DNA from: Burkholderia cenocepacia
GTDB taxonomy: Bacteria; Pseudomonadota; Gammaproteobacteria; Burkholderiales; Burkholderiaceae
Assembly: GCF_900446215.1 (NCBI RefSeq)
Contig: NZ_UAQZ01000013.1
Span: 620,001 to 684,000, forward strand
Direction: 5' to 3'
Length of the DNA: 64,000 nucleotides
The translations under genes and the position numbers were made by a program. Shown piece after piece: positions 43,236-51,658 of this stretch (position 1 is the stretch's first letter; each line of letters starts with the position of its first letter). The notes beneath the pieces are model-generated. The model did not search any database. It worked only from the letters and a program-made list of their open reading frames with translations, and was not told where the DNA came from.

Positions 43236-44814
43236 TACGCCCGCCACGATGCCCGCGCCGCCGCACGAAGGCCGCGCGAGTGTGACCGACTGGATCGCGG
43301 TCGCGGCCGGCGCGCTCGGCGCGCTGATGGCGACGCTCGACATCTCGATCACGAACTCCGCGCTGCCGCAGATCCAGGGCGAAATCGGCGCGACCGGCAC
43401 CGAAGGCACGTGGATCTCGACCGGCTACCTGATGTCGGAAATCGTGATGATCCCGCTCGCCGCCTGGCTCACGCGCGTGTTCGGGTTGCGCAATTTCCTG
43501 CTGACGAACTCCGCGCTGTTCATCGCGTTCTCGATGATGTGCGGCTGGTCGCACTCGCTGCCGATGATGATCGCCGGCCGGATCGGCCAGGGCTTCACCG
43601 GCGGCGCGCTGATCCCGACCGCGCAGACCATCATCCGCACGCGCCTGCCGCTGTCGCAGTTGCCGGTCGGGATGACGCTGTTCGGCCTGATCGTGCTGCT
43701 CGGGCCGCTGTTCGGCCCGGTGCTGGGCGGCTGGCTCGCGGAAAACGTGAACTGGAGCTGGTGCTTCTTCCTGAACCTGCCCGTGTGCCTGCTGCTGATG
43801 GCGCTGCTGGTGTTCGGGCTGCCGTCGGACCGGCCGCACTGGAGTGCGTTCTTCAACGCGGACTGGCTCGGCATCTTCGGTCTCGCGATCGGCCTCAGCT
43901 CGCTGACCGTCGTGCTCGAGGAAGGCCAGCGCGAACGCTGGTTCGAATCGCAGATGATCGTCACGCTGAGCATCGTGTCGTTCGTCGGGATGGCCCTGAT
44001 CGCGCTGTCGCAACGCTTCGCGAAGCGGCCGATCATGCGGCTGTCGTTGATGCGCAACCCGCGCTACGCGAGCGTGATCGTGATCGTATCCGCGGTCGGC
44101 GCCGGGCTGTACGGCGTGTCCTACCTGCTGCCGCAGTTCCTCGCGATCGTCGCCGGCTACAACGCGGAACAGGCCGGCGCGATCATGCTGCTGTCGGGGC
44201 TGCCGGCCTTTCTCGTGATGCCGATCCTGCCGCGCCTGCTCGGCAAGGTGGATTTCCGCATCCTCGTGATCACGGGGCTGCTGCTGTTCTGCCTGAGCTG
44301 CATGCTCGACATCAGCCTGACCGCGCAGAGCGTGGGCCATGATTTCGTGTGGTCGCAGCTGATTCGCGGTCTCGCGCAGATGCTCGCGATGATGCCGCTC
44401 AACCAGGCGTCGATGGCGGCCGTCGCGCGCGAAGACTCGGGCGATGCGGCCGGGCTCTACAACATGGCGCGCAACCTCGGCGGCTCGATCGGGCTCGCGA
44501 TCATCGGCACCGTGATCGACCGGCGCACGACCTTCCATACGGCCGCGCTGCGCGAATCGGTGAGCGCGAACTCGCTGATCGGGCAGGATCGACTGTCGGC
44601 CTATACGGCCAACTGGTTCGCACACACCGGCGATCTCGCGTATTCGAACCTGCGCGCGCTCGGCCAGTTGGCGCAGCAGATCCAGATCCAGGCCATCGTG
44701 ATGACCTACTCCGAAACCTTCTACCTGCTGGGCCTCGCGCTGCTCGCCTGCGTGCCGCTCGCGCTGCTGCTGAGAACGCCGCGCGGGCCGCAACCGATGT
44801 CGTCCGGCCATTGA
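43228..44814 (+). CDS. emrB: DHA2-family MFS multidrug exporter, EmrB-like
   Basis: A 528-residue inner-membrane exporter with 14 predicted helices. It overlaps the adaptor gene by 8 bp, so they are translationally coupled. Typical segments are GALGALMATLDISITNSALPQIQGEIG in helix 1, EGTWISTGYLMSEIVMIPLAAWLTRVFGLRNFL, and motif C-like GLIVLLGPLFGPVLGGWLAENVNW. Proton-driven export of hydrophobic drugs or fatty-acid-like compounds through the EmrA/outer membrane channel is expected. Confidence 0.95.
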   Translation: MADTPATMPAPPHEGRASVTDWIAVAAGALGALMATLDISITNSALPQIQGEIGATGTEGTWISTGYLMSEIVMIPLAAWLTRVFGLRNFLLTNSALFIAFSMMCGWSHSLPMMIAGRIGQGFTGGALIPTAQTIIRTRLPLSQLPVGMTLFGLIVLLGPLFGPVLGGWLAENVNWSWCFFLNLPVCLLLMALLVFGLPSDRPHWSAFFNADWLGIFGLAIGLSSLTVVLEEGQRERWFESQMIVTLSIVSFVGMALIALSQRFAKRPIMRLSLMRNPRYASVIVIVSAVGAGLYGVSYLLPQFLAIVAGYNAEQAGAIMLLSGLPAFLVMPILPRLLGKVDFRILVITGLLLFCLSCMLDISLTAQSVGHDFVWSQLIRGLAQMLAMMPLNQASMAAVAREDSGDAAGLYNMARNLGGSIGLAIIGTVIDRRTTFHTAALRESVSANSLIGQDRLSAYTANWFAHTGDLAYSNLRALGQLAQQIQIQAIVMTYSETFYLLGLALLACVPLALLLRTPRGPQPMSSGH

Positions 44815-44827
44815 CCCGTCATACGCG

Positions 44828-46315
44828 ATGAAACCCTTCTCCCTGCCCCGCCGCCCCGCGCTCACCCTGTGCGCGGCCGCATGCCTGCTCGCCGGCTGCA
44901 CGGTCGGCCCCGACTACCGCGGCGCGCCCGCCGCGCCGGATGCGCCGACCTTCGTGCGTGCGCCGGCCACCGGCGTCGACACCGCCGCGCCCGCACCGAG
45001 CGCGTGGTGGCACGCGCTGAACGATCGCCAGCTCGACGAGCTGATCATCGCCGCACTCGTGTACAGCCCCGATCTGCACGCGGCGCAGGCCCGCCTGCGC
45101 GCGGCCCGCGCGCAGCTCTCGCAACAGCGCGCCGCGCAGATGCCGAAATCGTCGGCCACCGTCGCGGCCATCCGCATGCGGGAACCGGACGTCGGCGCGG
45201 CCGGCTCGCTGCTGCCGTCGAACGGCTCGGGCCAGTCGGGTGGCGCGTCGCCGTCGCTCGGCGGCTCGGGGCCGCTGCAACTCTATTCGGCAGGCTTCGA
45301 CGCGACCTGGGAAATCGACCTTTTCGGCGGCACGCGCCGCGCGGTCGAAGCCGCGTCCGCGCAGGCCGCAGCGGTCGATGCCGATCTCGCCGACACGCAG
45401 GTGTCGATCGCGGCCGAAGTCGCGAATGCGTATGTCGACCTGCGCGACCAGCAGCAACGGCTGGCGTTGTCGCGACGCACCGCGCAATTGCAGCAGCAGA
45501 TGCTCGACCTCACGCAGCAGCGCCGCGCACGCGGCGTCGCGGCCGATACGGACATCGAGCGCCTGACGACGCAGGTCGAGAACACGCGCGCGTCGCTGAT
45601 CCCGCTCGATGCGCAGGTCACCGAGTCGCTCGACCGGCTCGCGATCCTGACGGGCCGCGCGCCGGGCGCGCTCGACGCCGCGCTGTCGACCGCGGACGCG
45701 GCCTTGCCGACGCTGCCCGCCAGCGTCGCGATCGGCGATCCGGCCACGCTGCTGAAACAGCGCCCCGATATTCGCGCGGCCGAGCGCCGGCTCGCGTCGA
45801 GCAATGCGCAGATCGGCGAGCATGTCGCCGACTATTTCCCGAAGGTGACGTTGCTCGGCGATCTCGGTTTCAGCGCGACCGACCCCGGCCACCTGTTCCG
45901 CAAGCAGAATTTCACGTGGGTCGGCGCGCCGTACCTGCAATGGAACATTCTCGACTTCGGACGCACGCGCGGCGCGGTGCGCGCGGCCGAAGCGTCGCGC
46001 GACGAGGCGGAAGCGAATTATCAGAAGGCCGTGCTCGGTGCATTGCAGGATGCCAACACCGCGTTGCAGCGTTACGGGCATCAGCGCGAGCACGTCGTCG
46101 CGTTGACGAAGGTGCAGACGTCGGCCGTGCATTCGCGCACGCTGATGGACCAGCGCTATCGCGCGGGCGTCGCGTCGATGATCGACCTGCTCGACACGCA
46201 ACGGGAAGCGTTGTCCGCGCAGCAGAACGTGATCGCCGGGCAAGCCGAACTGATCAAGAATTACGTGTCGGTGCAGAAGAGCCTCGGGCTCGGATGGCAG
46301 GCAAGCGCCGGTTGA
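44828..46315 (+). CDS. outer membrane efflux lipoprotein (NodT/OprM family)
   Basis: A 495-residue outer membrane factor. The lipoprotein signal MKPFSLPRRPALTLCAAACLLAGC gives a lipidated Cys24. Features of the TolC/OprM superfamily include VGPDYRGA after the cysteine, WWHALNDRQLDELI, FDATWEIDLFGGTRRAVEAA and NILDFGRTRGAVRAAEASRDEAEANYQ. The two repeated coiled-coil halves build a trimeric exit duct. It starts 13 bp after the emrB-like gene and completes a three-gene tripartite pump. Confidence 0.95.
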   Translation: MKPFSLPRRPALTLCAAACLLAGCTVGPDYRGAPAAPDAPTFVRAPATGVDTAAPAPSAWWHALNDRQLDELIIAALVYSPDLHAAQARLRAARAQLSQQRAAQMPKSSATVAAIRMREPDVGAAGSLLPSNGSGQSGGASPSLGGSGPLQLYSAGFDATWEIDLFGGTRRAVEAASAQAAAVDADLADTQVSIAAEVANAYVDLRDQQQRLALSRRTAQLQQQMLDLTQQRRARGVAADTDIERLTTQVENTRASLIPLDAQVTESLDRLAILTGRAPGALDAALSTADAALPTLPASVAIGDPATLLKQRPDIRAAERRLASSNAQIGEHVADYFPKVTLLGDLGFSATDPGHLFRKQNFTWVGAPYLQWNILDFGRTRGAVRAAEASRDEAEANYQKAVLGALQDANTALQRYGHQREHVVALTKVQTSAVHSRTLMDQRYRAGVASMIDLLDTQREALSAQQNVIAGQAELIKNYVSVQKSLGLGWQASAG

Positions 46316-46550
46316 CGGCGCCGACGCAAATCATGCACGACCGATGCATCATGCTCGTCGAAACAATTCCGCAACAACTCATTGCGCGCGCAACAATACT
46401 GCTTCGTTTCCCGCGCAACGAACGGTTCGCGCCGCATCGACGCCACGACTATCGAAAACATATCGAATATCAATTAGCCAATCGTCTGACGATCTCTTCT
46501 AATTCAGTCGGCTTCCCCACCACCGATCGGATTCAAGGAGTTCCATCGTC
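46316..46550 (+). promoter_or_regulatory. AT-rich upstream region of katB
   Basis: The 235-bp spacer is AT-richer than its neighbours. TATCGAA occurs twice, at 46450-46456 and 46461-46467, 11 bp apart, with TATCAATTAG next to it. Such phased ATAG/CTAT-like words resemble an OxyR binding region, but the spacing does not match the full consensus, so this is tentative. Confidence 0.35.
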
Positions 46551-48086
46551 ATGTCCTCATCTTCCCCTCGCGTGCTGCGGCACGCAGTCGCCGCAATCTG
46601 CGTGGCACTCTCCGCTTCGCCGTACGCCGCCGAACTCACGCGCGACACCGGCGCGCCCGTCGGCGACAACCAGAATTCGCAGACGGCCGGCCCCGCCGGC
46701 CCGGTGCTGCTGCAAGACTCCGCGCTCATCGAGAAGCTGCAGCGCTTCGATCGCGAGCGCATTCCGGAGCGCGTCGTGCATGCGCGCGGCACCGGTGCAT
46801 TCGGCGAGTTCGTGCCGAGCGCCGACATCTCCGACCTGACGAAAGCGAAAGTCTTCACGCCGGGCACCCGCACGCCGGTGTTCGTGCGCTTCTCCACCGT
46901 GATGGGCTATCGCGGCTCGCCCGAACAAGCGCGCGACCCGCGCGGCTTCGCGGTGAAGTTCTATACGCAGCAGGGCAACTGGGACATGGTCGGCATCAAC
47001 TGGCCGGTGTTCTTCATTCGCGACGGCATCAAGTTCCCCGACTTCGTGCATGCGAACAAACCGAGCGCCGTGACCGGCGTGCAGGACCCGAACCTCGCGT
47101 TCGACTTCTTCGCGCACACGCCCGAAGCGACCCACATGCTGACGAGGCTGTACACGGACGAGGGCATGCCCGATTCGTATCGCCACATGGACGGCTTCGC
47201 GGTGCATGCGTTCAAGTTCGTCAATGCGCAAGGCGACGTGCATTACGTGAAGTTCCACTGGAAGAGCCGGCAAGGCGTGCACGGCCTGCGTCCGCAAGAG
47301 ATCGCCGCATCGATCGGCCGCGACTGGAACATGATGACGAACGACCTGTACGGCGCGCTGAAACAGGGCGATTTCCCGAAGTGGGACCTGTACGTGCAGG
47401 TGCTCACACCGAAGGACCTGAACCGCTTCGACTTCAACGCGCTCGACGACACGAAGGTCTGGACCGGCGTGCCTGAACGCAAGATCGGCACGATGACGCT
47501 CAATCGCGTGCCCGACAACTACTTCCAGTCGACCGAGGAATCGGCGTTCGCGCCGTCGCGGCTCGTGCCGGGGATCGAGCCGTCCGAGGACCGGATGCTG
47601 CAGGACCGCCTGTTCGCGTACGCCGACACGCAGATGTACCGGCTCGGCGCGAACTACATGGATCTGCCGATCAATCGCCCCGTCGTGCCGGTGGTCAACA
47701 ACAACCAGGACGGCAAGATGAATGCGGGCGACCGCAAGGGCGAGGTGAACTACGAACCGTCGACGCTGAACGAACTCGCGCAGGACCCGCAGTACAAATC
47801 GGTCCGCATGGCGCTCGACGGCACGACGCAGCAGGAAGCGATCCGCAAGAAGCTGCCGTTCCGTCAGGCGGGCGAGTACTACCGCAGCCTGTCGCAGCAG
47901 GACAAGGACGACCTCGTCACCGCGCTGTCCGGCGACCTCGGCCAGGTGAAGAACGCGCAGAACCAGTACGCGATGCTGTCGTACTTCTACAAGGCCGACG
48001 CCGATTACGGTACGCGTCTCGCGCAGGCCGTTCACGCGAACGTCCAGCAAGTGCAGTCGCTCGCGGCGAAGCTGAGCGACAACTGA
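46551..48086 (+). CDS. katB: periplasmic monofunctional haem catalase, KatB-like
   Basis: A 511-residue catalase with an N-terminal signal peptide (MSSSSPRVLRHAVAAICVALSASPYAAE, cleavage near residue 27), so it should protect the periplasm. The active-site histidine is in VVHARGTGAFGEF (about residues 74-86), the asparagine in RDPRGFAVKFYTQQGNWDMVGIN, and the proximal haem tyrosine in RLFAYADTQMYRLG. The length is that of small-subunit clade-3 catalases. The next gene encodes an AnkB-like ankyrin lipoprotein, the same katB-ankB pair as in Pseudomonas aeruginosa. There, AnkB is needed for full KatB activity and the pair is OxyR-dependent. Confidence 0.95.
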   Translation: MSSSSPRVLRHAVAAICVALSASPYAAELTRDTGAPVGDNQNSQTAGPAGPVLLQDSALIEKLQRFDRERIPERVVHARGTGAFGEFVPSADISDLTKAKVFTPGTRTPVFVRFSTVMGYRGSPEQARDPRGFAVKFYTQQGNWDMVGINWPVFFIRDGIKFPDFVHANKPSAVTGVQDPNLAFDFFAHTPEATHMLTRLYTDEGMPDSYRHMDGFAVHAFKFVNAQGDVHYVKFHWKSRQGVHGLRPQEIAASIGRDWNMMTNDLYGALKQGDFPKWDLYVQVLTPKDLNRFDFNALDDTKVWTGVPERKIGTMTLNRVPDNYFQSTEESAFAPSRLVPGIEPSEDRMLQDRLFAYADTQMYRLGANYMDLPINRPVVPVVNNNQDGKMNAGDRKGEVNYEPSTLNELAQDPQYKSVRMALDGTTQQEAIRKKLPFRQAGEYYRSLSQQDKDDLVTALSGDLGQVKNAQNQYAMLSYFYKADADYGTRLAQAVHANVQQVQSLAAKLSDN

Positions 48087-48164
48087 TCCTCGCGGCTCGG
48101 GCCGTTGCCGACGTGTGCGCTCGCGCCGCGCACGTCGGCCCGGCCACTTCATCAGGACACCCTC

Positions 48165-48776
48165 ATGCGATTCGAACGCTTCCCCCACGCGATCCGCGCG
48201 GCCGCGGCGGCGCTCGCGCTGGCCGCGCTCGCCGGCTGCGCGCACCTGCCCGACCGGCCAACCTACGGCAAGGCCGACCCTGCCGCGCTACGCCGCTATG
48301 ACGACGACTGGTTCGACGCCGCGCGCGTCGGCCGCGTCGACATCCTGCGCGCGTTGCACGACGCCGGCTATCCGGTCGACGCCACCGACGGCCACGGCTA
48401 TACGGCCGTGATCCTCGCGGCATACGACGGCCAGCCCGCGGCGCTCGACTACCTTTTATCGGCCGGCGCCAATGCGTGCACGGGCGATCGTCACGGCAAT
48501 ACGGCGCTGATGGGCGCCCTCTTCAAGAATGAACCCGACATCGCGCGGCGCCTGATCGACACGCACTGCCCGATCGACCAGACGAACGGCGCCGGCGAAA
48601 CCGCGCTGGGGTTCGCGACGCTGTTCAACCGCTTCGAGCTGATTCCGCTGCTCGTCGCGCATGGCGCGAATCCGAACCATGTCGACCGGCGCGGCCAGTC
48701 GTTGCTTCAACTCGCGCTGACGCACGACAACGCGTATGCCGTGGACGCACTGCGGGAGGCGGGCGCCAAACGGTAG
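48165..48776 (+). CDS. ankB: ankyrin-repeat lipoprotein, AnkB-like
   Basis: The protein has 203 residues from the ATG at 48165 (MRFERFPHAIRAAAAALAL). A lipobox is present at LALAALAGC (Cys25). Ankyrin repeats run from about residue 43 to the end, for example VDATDGHGYTAVILAAYDGQPAALDYLLSAGA, DRHGNTALMGALFKNEPDIARRLID and GAGETALGFATLFNRFELIPLLVAHGANPN. The gene starts 79 bp after katB and is probably co-transcribed. By analogy with P. aeruginosa AnkB it would support KatB activity in the periplasm. Confidence 0.9.
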   Translation: MRFERFPHAIRAAAAALALAALAGCAHLPDRPTYGKADPAALRRYDDDWFDAARVGRVDILRALHDAGYPVDATDGHGYTAVILAAYDGQPAALDYLLSAGANACTGDRHGNTALMGALFKNEPDIARRLIDTHCPIDQTNGAGETALGFATLFNRFELIPLLVAHGANPNHVDRRGQSLLQLALTHDNAYAVDALREAGAKR

Positions 48777-48857
48777 CGCGACTACGAATCAACCGTCTGA
48801 ACAATGCGGATGCACCGTGCTATCGTGCCATGGGTTTCATCGCACGGAGACAGGAAA

Positions 48858-49328
48858 ATGCTGAATCGCTTCGCCATTGTTCTGGTTGCCGCCGGCGTGG
48901 CAACCAGTCTCGCGGCAACCGCCGCGAGCCCCCAACCGGACAGCGCCAATTCGTATCGCCAGTTGCGCACACGGCTCTTTGCCGGCGTGACGGTCACCGC
49001 GATCTTTTCGCCGAACCAGTGCCAGAACGCGCAGCAGACAGGCACCCAGGCAGCGGCGCCCACCGTGTCGGGCGGCTTCGCGATACGCGACTTCATGGAA
49101 GTCAGCGGCAATACGCTCGCGTTCGCCAACCAGCACCTCACCGTCCAGCCAAGCGGCGCGACCGTCCTCGAGCTGATCCAGTACCGCGTGATGCAGGATG
49201 AAAGCGCGACGGTGACGGTCCGCTCGCTGTCACCGACCACGTACCAGCCGGTCGCGCCCGCGCAGGTTTTCCAGTGCACGCTCGGCGGCGGCCTTCGTTT
49301 CGCCTACGCGTGGCGAGATCGCGACTGA
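48858..49328 (+). CDS. VirK-like secreted protein
   Basis: The protein has 156 residues from the ATG at 48858 (MLNRFAIVLVAAGVATSLAATA), behind GACAGGAAA. The signal peptide ends near residue 22. The mature region follows the VirK-family pattern: SYRQLRTRLFAGVTVTAIFSPNQC, GGFAIRDFMEVSGNTLAFANQHLTV, VLELIQYRVMQDESATVTV and VFQCTLGGGLRFAYAW. Two cysteines flank the beta-rich core. VirK proteins are exported proteins of unclear function first described in plant-associated bacteria. It lies alone after ankB. Confidence 0.75.
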   Translation: MLNRFAIVLVAAGVATSLAATAASPQPDSANSYRQLRTRLFAGVTVTAIFSPNQCQNAQQTGTQAAAPTVSGGFAIRDFMEVSGNTLAFANQHLTVQPSGATVLELIQYRVMQDESATVTVRSLSPTTYQPVAPAQVFQCTLGGGLRFAYAWRDRD

Positions 49329-49446
49329 CGCAAGGACTTCGTAGTGGACGCCGGCATCCGCGCCGAAACATCAGGACGACTACGAAATTGGGTTGACGTA
49401 CGGAACAGGCAAACCGTCCCGTGCGTCGCTCGTGCAGGGCTCGGAT

Positions 49447-50241
49447 TCAGAAAAACTCGTCGAGCAGACGATAGAAAGCGATCCGCTCCGGATCGGGACG
49501 TTCGATCCCGTACCGCACGAAGAAAGGCGCGACCCATTCGCTGCCCAGGTCCGCTTCGATATCGCGCGATGCCAGCGCCAGATCCTGATAGCGATCGGCC
49601 ACGCCCAGGCGCCCGCAATCGATGAAGCCGGAGAAGCGGCCGTCGTCGACCATGAAGTTCGGCAGACACGCGTCGCCGTGCGTGACGACCCCGTCCTCGA
49701 TCGCCGGCCGTTGCGCCAGTAACCTCGCGAACATCGTGTCGAGCGGCATGCCCGTATTCGCATCATCGAGGTTGTCCTCGTCGACGAGCCCTGCGTCGAT
49801 CCGTGCCCGGGCGCGCGCGATTCGACGCGCCGCGCCGTGATCGAACGGGCATGTGGCCGGATCGAGCCGATGCAGCGCACGCAGCGCGTCGGCGACGATC
49901 GTCACTTTCGTCTCCGGCGCAAGTGACGCGACGGCGAGGTTGTCGCCGCGCACCGCGCTCAGCAGCAGCCACTCGCGCCCCGCCGCCGACGCGACGTCGA
50001 GCACCCGCGCGCCCGGCACGCCCGTCGTCGCCAGCCAGCGCAGCCGCACCGCCTCGTCCGGCAATTCGCCGAGCGGCCCCGCCGGCTCGGTTTTGACGAA
50101 CCGGCGCGAGCCGTCGCGCGCATCGAGCCGGAACACCGCGGCATCCGACTGGCCGTCCGTCTGTCGCGTCCATCGGCAGCCGGCCAGCCTGGCCTGCCAC
50201 GTCGTAGGCATGTCGTTGATGAGCGGGTCGTTATCGGTCAC
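49447..50241 (-). CDS. APH(3')-family aminoglycoside phosphotransferase
   Basis: The protein has 264 residues if it begins at the GTG at 50241. This start gives the same N-terminal spacing to the first conserved tryptophan as P. aeruginosa APH(3')-IIb, as far as I recall that sequence; an ATG at 50211 is the alternative. ATP-binding Lys50 sits in RRFVK. The Brenner motif is THGDACLPNF, with catalytic Asp190 and Asn195. The metal-binding motif is FIDCGRLGVADRYQDLALASRDI, with Asp208. The C-terminus ends FYRLLDEFF as in APH(3')-II enzymes. It should phosphorylate kanamycin/neomycin-type drugs. Its GC content matches the neighbours and no mobile element is near. Confidence 0.93.
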   Translation of the reverse strand: MTDNDPLINDMPTTWQARLAGCRWTRQTDGQSDAAVFRLDARDGSRRFVKTEPAGPLGELPDEAVRLRWLATTGVPGARVLDVASAAGREWLLLSAVRGDNLAVASLAPETKVTIVADALRALHRLDPATCPFDHGAARRIARARARIDAGLVDEDNLDDANTGMPLDTMFARLLAQRPAIEDGVVTHGDACLPNFMVDDGRFSGFIDCGRLGVADRYQDLALASRDIEADLGSEWVAPFFVRYGIERPDPERIAFYRLLDEFF

Positions 50242-50441
50242 GGCGAACTCGATCCTCGTTGACGGGGCCGGCACGCAAAGTGTCGGCAACACCGCGCGCA
50301 TGATACCGCGCCGCCCGATTCATCAGACCATTTCCACCCTCGCCGACGCCCTCGTTTCGTCTCCTATCGCCGGCTCCATCGAATCTCCATCTTTCCGCAT
50401 CAAAGACGCCAACTAATCCACGCACACTCCGCCCCGTCAAA

Positions 50442-50461
50442 GCAGGCAGTGGGCTGCCTGC
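50442..50461 (+). other. leader hairpin just upstream of the RND operon
   Basis: GCAGGCAG (50442-50449) and CTGCCTGC (50454-50461) form a perfect 8-bp stem with a TGGG loop. It ends 16 bp before the adaptor ATG and just before the CTGGAG ribosome site, so it might modulate translation or termination. Confidence 0.5.
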
Positions 50462-50477
50462 GCTTCCTGGAGTCGCT

Positions 50478-51638
50478 ATGAAGAACCAAAAACGATGCTG
50501 CTACGGCGCCGTATGCGCGCTGGTGGCGGCAATGCTGGCGGGTTGCGGGCCGTCCGAACAGCCGGCCGCCGCGCCGGCCACCCCGGTGGCGGCCATGACC
50601 GTGGCCGCCACGCGCGTCGACGTGACGGAGGACCTGCCGGGCCGCGTCGCGGCCGTGCGGGTCGCCGAGATCCGGCCGCAGGTGAGCGGCATCGTGCAAC
50701 GCCGGCTGTTCGAACAAGGCACCGAAGTGCGCGTGGGCCAGCCGCTGTTCCAGATCAATCCGGCGCCGTTCAAGGCCGAGATGGACACGGCCGCCGCGTC
50801 GCTGCAGCGCGCGCAGGCGGCGCTCGAACGCGCGAAGGTGCAGACCGCGCGCTTCAAGCCGCTCGTCGAGGCCGATGCGATCAGCCGCCAGATGTACGAC
50901 GACGCCGTCTCGCAACGCGACCAGACCGCGGCCGACGTCGCGCAGGCCCGCGCGACGCTCGCGCGCCGCCAGCTCGACCTGAAGTTCGCGACGGTGGAAG
51001 CGCCGATCGCCGGCCGCATCGACCAGGCGCTCGTGACCGAAGGCGCGCTGGTATCGAGCAGCGACAGCCAACCGATGGCGCGCGTCCAGCAGATCGACCA
51101 GGTCTACGTGGACGTGCGTCAACCGGCCGCGTCGCTCGACGCGCTGCGCGGCGCGCTTGCCGCTCAACCGCAAGCGTCGGACAGCAACGGCCTGCCGGTC
51201 GACGTGCTGCGCGACGACGACACGCGCTACGACGTCAAGGGCCGCATGCTGTTCTCGGGCGTCAACGTCGATCCGGGCACCGGCGACGTGCTGCTGCGCG
51301 TGCTGGTCGACAACCCGAAACGACAGCTGCTGCCGGGCATGTACGTGCGTGCCCGCATTCCGCGCGCGCACTACGCCAACGCCGTGATGGTGCCGCAACA
51401 GGCGATCGTGCGCGCCGGCGGCAAGCCGCAGGTGTGGGTGCTCGACGCAAAGGGTACGGCTCACCTGAAGGCGGTCGAGGTCGGCGAACTGACGAACCGC
51501 AGCTATCGCATCAAGTCGGGCCTGCAGGCCGGCCAGAAGATCGTCGTCGAAGGCATGGAACGCCTGACCGACGGCGCGCCGGCCGCCGCAACCGACTGGA
51601 AGTCGCCTGACGCGGCCGCCATCGCGTCCGCGCACTGA
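50478..51638 (+). CDS. RND efflux periplasmic adaptor lipoprotein (MexA/AcrA type)
   Basis: A 386-residue membrane fusion protein with a lipoprotein signal (CALVAAMLAGC, Cys23). Order of domains: beta-barrel start VTEDLPGRVAAVRVAEIRPQVSG, lipoyl half GIVQRRLFEQGTEVRVGQPLFQIN, a coiled-coil hairpin (about 105-165; AAASLQRAQAALERAKVQTARF) and the membrane-proximal domain near the C-terminus. It is the first gene of a three-gene RND operon, 20 bp before the pump gene. It bridges the pump and the outer membrane duct. Confidence 0.96.
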   Translation: MKNQKRCCYGAVCALVAAMLAGCGPSEQPAAAPATPVAAMTVAATRVDVTEDLPGRVAAVRVAEIRPQVSGIVQRRLFEQGTEVRVGQPLFQINPAPFKAEMDTAAASLQRAQAALERAKVQTARFKPLVEADAISRQMYDDAVSQRDQTAADVAQARATLARRQLDLKFATVEAPIAGRIDQALVTEGALVSSSDSQPMARVQQIDQVYVDVRQPAASLDALRGALAAQPQASDSNGLPVDVLRDDDTRYDVKGRMLFSGVNVDPGTGDVLLRVLVDNPKRQLLPGMYVRARIPRAHYANAVMVPQQAIVRAGGKPQVWVLDAKGTAHLKAVEVGELTNRSYRIKSGLQAGQKIVVEGMERLTDGAPAAATDWKSPDAAAIASAH

Positions 51639-51658
51639 GTCACGAGGAGCCTCCAGCC

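Noticed and set aside
46450..46480. A full OxyR binding site upstream of katB
   Set aside because: The ATAG/CTAT-like words do not keep the four-part 10-bp periodicity of the consensus; kept only as a weak regulatory note.
49447..50241. Recent horizontal acquisition of the aminoglycoside phosphotransferase
   Set aside because: No transposase, integrase, attachment site or composition change is seen near it, and its GC-rich codon use matches neighbouring genes.
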